Assembly (NCBI GenBank): GCA_039180875.1 | Contig: JBCDCY010000005.1 | Coordinates: forward strand, 1 to 64,000 | DNA: 64,000 nucleotides | Reading direction: 5' to 3' | DNA from: JBCDCY01 sp039180875 | GTDB lineage: Bacteria > Pseudomonadota > Alphaproteobacteria > Rhodobacterales > Rhodobacteraceae | Part shown: positions 61,829 through 64,000 of the stretch, one piece after another | How positions within the stretch are numbered: position 1 is the stretch's first letter | Layout of the letters: the number at the start of each line of letters is the position of its first letter | Notes under the pieces: generated by a model | What the model saw: the letters and a program-made list of their open reading frames with translations, nothing else | What the model was told of the DNA's origin: nothing | Database searches by the model: none | Program-made: the position numbers and the translations under genes

Positions 61829-62851
61829 TCAAACGCTGGCGTGCAGGCGCGCCGCCCTGTCGCGGGCCTCGAGCTCCGTCAGCACGACCATCAGGTCCTG
61901 GATCTTGTCGCCGATCCGGCGCCGGATCGGGCCCGGTCTGGCGGTCGCCTCGACCAGAAACGCCGTCTCCGGCAGGGCGGGGATATCGGGCCGGGGCGTG
62001 CCGCCGGCGAGGGATCCGCGGGCCATGGCGACCATCAGCAGCGCCAGCTTGCGCGTCAGCGTCGTATGGGCCCGGCGGGAGATGCTGTCATGGCCCGCCC
62101 GGCGGATATCGCTGCCGATATCGGCGTAGATCAGCCGCGCGGCATAGATCCCGCCCTTGCAGCTCGCCGGCAGTGCGCCGATGCCGATCTCGGCGCGGCG
62201 ATAGAGGCGATCGGCCTCCGCCAGAAGGCGCGCGACCAGATCGGCCAGCGCAGGGGAGTGGCGCGGGGCGGCCAGGAACGCCTCCGGCTCGATGCCGGCC
62301 CCGCGCAGCCATTCGAGCGGCAGGTAGAGCCGCCCGGCCCGCGCATCCTCGCCGACGTCGCGGGCGATGTTGGTGAGCTGCATGGCGACGCCGAGATCGC
62401 AGGCGCGGGCGAGCGCCGCACCGTCGCGCACACCCATGATGACGGTCATCATTGCACCCACCGCGGCAGCCACCCGGGCCGAATAGGCGCGGAGGTCCGA
62501 GAGAGTCTCGTAGCGCCGGCCCATGGCATCCCAGGCCAGCCCCTCGATCAAGGCCTCGGGCAGGGCGCGGGGCATGTCGGTCGCCCGCACCATGGCGGCA
62601 AAGGCGCGGTCGGCGGCGTTATCCTCGGGCCGGCCGGCATAGGCGGCATCGAGCCTCGCCTGCAGGCGCAGCACCGCACTCGCCTTGGCATCGCTCAGAT
62701 CCACCGCATCGTCGGCCAGGCGGCAGAAGGCGTAGAGCGCGAGCGCCGGATCCCGGTAGCGTCCGGGGAGCAGGCGGGAGGCGGCGTGAAAACTCTTCGA
62801 TCCCGTCTTGATCGCCTGCCGGCAGACCAGGATGTCGGCGTCAGGCGGCAT
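61829..62851 (-). CDS. crtB: Phytoene synthase
   Basis: A 340-residue prenyl-condensing enzyme joining two geranylgeranyl diphosphates into phytoene, the first carotenoid step. The magnesium-binding motifs are CRLADDAVD and NIARDVGED, and SFHAASRLLP and YCKGG-like CKGGIYAARL fit the family. Its ATG lies within the end of crtI (11-base overlap), showing coupled translation. The C-terminus is Arg-rich and reads ELEARDRAA. Confidence 0.95.
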   Translation of the reverse strand: MPPDADILVCRQAIKTGSKSFHAASRLLPGRYRDPALALYAFCRLADDAVDLSDAKASAVLRLQARLDAAYAGRPEDNAADRAFAAMVRATDMPRALPEALIEGLAWDAMGRRYETLSDLRAYSARVAAAVGAMMTVIMGVRDGAALARACDLGVAMQLTNIARDVGEDARAGRLYLPLEWLRGAGIEPEAFLAAPRHSPALADLVARLLAEADRLYRRAEIGIGALPASCKGGIYAARLIYADIGSDIRRAGHDSISRRAHTTLTRKLALLMVAMARGSLAGGTPRPDIPALPETAFLVEATARPGPIRRRIGDKIQDLMVVLTELEARDRAARLHASV

Positions 62852-64000
62852 GGACGGCCTCCGGGATCAGATCGGCCATCGCCTCGGCCGAGGAGATGAC
62901 GCCGGGCAGCCCGGCCCCGGGATGGGTGCCGGCGCCCACCAGGTAGAGGCCCGGCACATCCTCCGACACGTTGTGCGGCCGGAACCAGGCCGATTGCAGG
63001 ATCCGCGGCTCGATGGAGAAGCCGGCGCCAAGCGGAGAAAGATAGCGGTCGCGGAAGTCGAGGGGCGTCATCACGTGGCTCTCGACCACGCGGCTCGAGA
63101 GACCGGGGAGCAGCGTTGCCTCCAGCCGCGCCTCGACCCGCTGGCGGTAACGCTCGGCCTCCTCCCGCCAATCCACGCCGTTCTCGAAGCCCAGATGGGG
63201 CACGGGGGAGAGGGCGTAGAACGCATCGTCGCCGTCGGGCGCCGCCGTCGGGTCGGTGACGGCCGGGCGATGCAGGTAGAGCGACATGTCCTCGGCCAGA
63301 TGGCCGTGGATGAAGATGTCGCGCACCAGCTCCTGATAGCGCGGCCCGTTCAGGATCGTGTGGTGGCCGACCTCGGGCCACATCGCACGGGTGCCCCGCG
63401 TGCCGAAATACCAAACGAAGAGGCTCATCGACCAGCGGGTGCGCTTCAGGCGCGGCGCGCTCCAGCGTGGTTTCGCCAGCCCCGGCAAGAGCTTGGTGTA
63501 GGTGTGGCCCGGATCGGCGTTGGAGACGACGATGTCGGCCGCCAAGGCGGTGCCGTCGGCGAGCTTCACGCCGGCGGCCCGACCGTCGTTGAGCAGGATG
63601 CGCTCGACCTCGACGCCGAAGCGCAGCCGCCCGCCAGCCCGGCGGATCAGCCGCGCCATCGCCTTGGCCAGACCGGCCGCACCGCCCACGGCGCAATGCA
63701 CGCCGTAGCGCTGTTCGAGATAGGCGACCAGGATGTAGATCGAGGTGACGTGGAACGGGTCGCCGCCGATGAAGAGCGGATGGAAGCTCATCGCCATGCG
63801 CAGCCGCGGATCGCGCATCCGCCGGGCCGCGTGGGCGTGGACGGAGCGGTCGGCGCGAAGCAGCCCGAAGGTCGGCAGCGTCTTGGCGAAATCCCAGAAA
63901 TCGTGGAGCGAGCGGCGTCCGAGGCCGAGAAACCCGAACTCGTAGCGCCGCTTGCTGTCGGCCATGAAGCGGCGATAGCCCGCCAGATCGCCGGGAGAGA
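62841..64000 (-). CDS. crtI: Phytoene desaturase (5' end beyond window)
   Basis: The C-terminal about 386 residues of a CrtI-type FAD desaturase that introduces double bonds into phytoene. Seen are GGAAGLAKAMARLIRRAGG (substrate-side helix), VVSNADPGHTY, the Phe/Tyr-rich FVWYFGTRG, and the closing VPGLYLVGAGTHPGAGLPGV, the FAD motif of the family. The N-terminal dinucleotide motif lies beyond the right edge; the frame is open to base 64000 (reads GDLAGYRRF before the first Met in the window), so this is truncation by the window only. Confidence 0.94.
   Translation of the reverse strand, partial: SPGDLAGYRRFMADSKRRYEFGFLGLGRRSLHDFWDFAKTLPTFGLLRADRSVHAHAARRMRDPRLRMAMSFHPLFIGGDPFHVTSIYILVAYLEQRYGVHCAVGGAAGLAKAMARLIRRAGGRLRFGVEVERILLNDGRAAGVKLADGTALAADIVVSNADPGHTYTKLLPGLAKPRWSAPRLKRTRWSMSLFVWYFGTRGTRAMWPEVGHHTILNGPRYQELVRDIFIHGHLAEDMSLYLHRPAVTDPTAAPDGDDAFYALSPVPHLGFENGVDWREEAERYRQRVEARLEATLLPGLSSRVVESHVMTPLDFRDRYLSPLGAGFSIEPRILQSAWFRPHNVSEDVPGLYLVGAGTHPGAGLPGVISSAEAMADLIPEAVHAA

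Overview
The window reads as GC-rich alphaproteobacterial chromosome, most likely Rhodobacterales. The evidence is a crtI-crtB-tspO run at the right edge (the order known from Rhodobacter photosynthesis gene clusters), a complete alphaproteobacterial Tad/Flp pilus locus, a gltD-gltB locus, and two copies of an intergenic 'CCTCCGGCGGGGA' palindromic repeat of the kind common in this order. Gene density is high, with many 4-base ATGA/GTGA stop-start overlaps.

Layout. 1-3173: an AT-richer stretch beside the 3' end of a tRNA-Leu(CAG). It holds a P-loop kinase-like gene, the abasic-site DNA-crosslinking SRAP protein (yedK), two small unknowns and an AlpA-type regulator, and looks like the eroded end of an integrated element. 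3417-16250: housekeeping genes: a complex I NDUFA9-like SDR protein, uppP, gltD and gltB separated by two GFA-family genes, a membrane-anchored hydrolase, mtgA, a YeeZ-like SDR protein and a secreted TPR protein. 16256-21237: leftward genes for a GST, a cryptochrome/photolyase-like protein, a small membrane protein, a HAD-UbiA fusion and a lytic transglycosylase.

21420-36185: the Tad pilus. Two Flp pilins, each with its own terminator, are followed by cpaB, cpaC, an OmpA-like lipoprotein, two TadE pseudopilins, cpaE, cpaF, tadB, tadC, two tadD TPR lipoproteins and the prepilin peptidase. A convergent polytopic membrane protein and an AAA+ ATPase with a winged-helix-like N-terminus flank it. 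36197-44003: a metabolic mix: crotonase, hemolysin III, DMT exporter, nitroreductase, methyltransferase, a dimethylglycine dehydrogenase-like FAD/GcvT enzyme and a glycosyltransferase-like protein.

44086-55615: after a tRNA-Arg(CCG) comes a divergent catabolic unit. A complete Dpp/Opp-type ABC importer runs left. A MarR regulator, creatininase-family amidohydrolase, ketopantoate-reductase-like enzyme, SDR dehydrogenase, M20 peptidase and EamA transporter run right. The six rightward genes overlap by 4 bases each. The shared control region has a 9-bp inverted repeat around a plausible promoter. No known pathway is recognised here, and this is the best candidate in the window for an undescribed system.

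55708-64000: alkane monooxygenase, mutY, a DciA-like protein, a DsbA-family oxidoreductase, agmatinase with a divergent GntR regulator, then tspO, crtB and a 5'-truncated crtI that runs off the right edge. The organism probably makes carotenoids and may be phototrophic.
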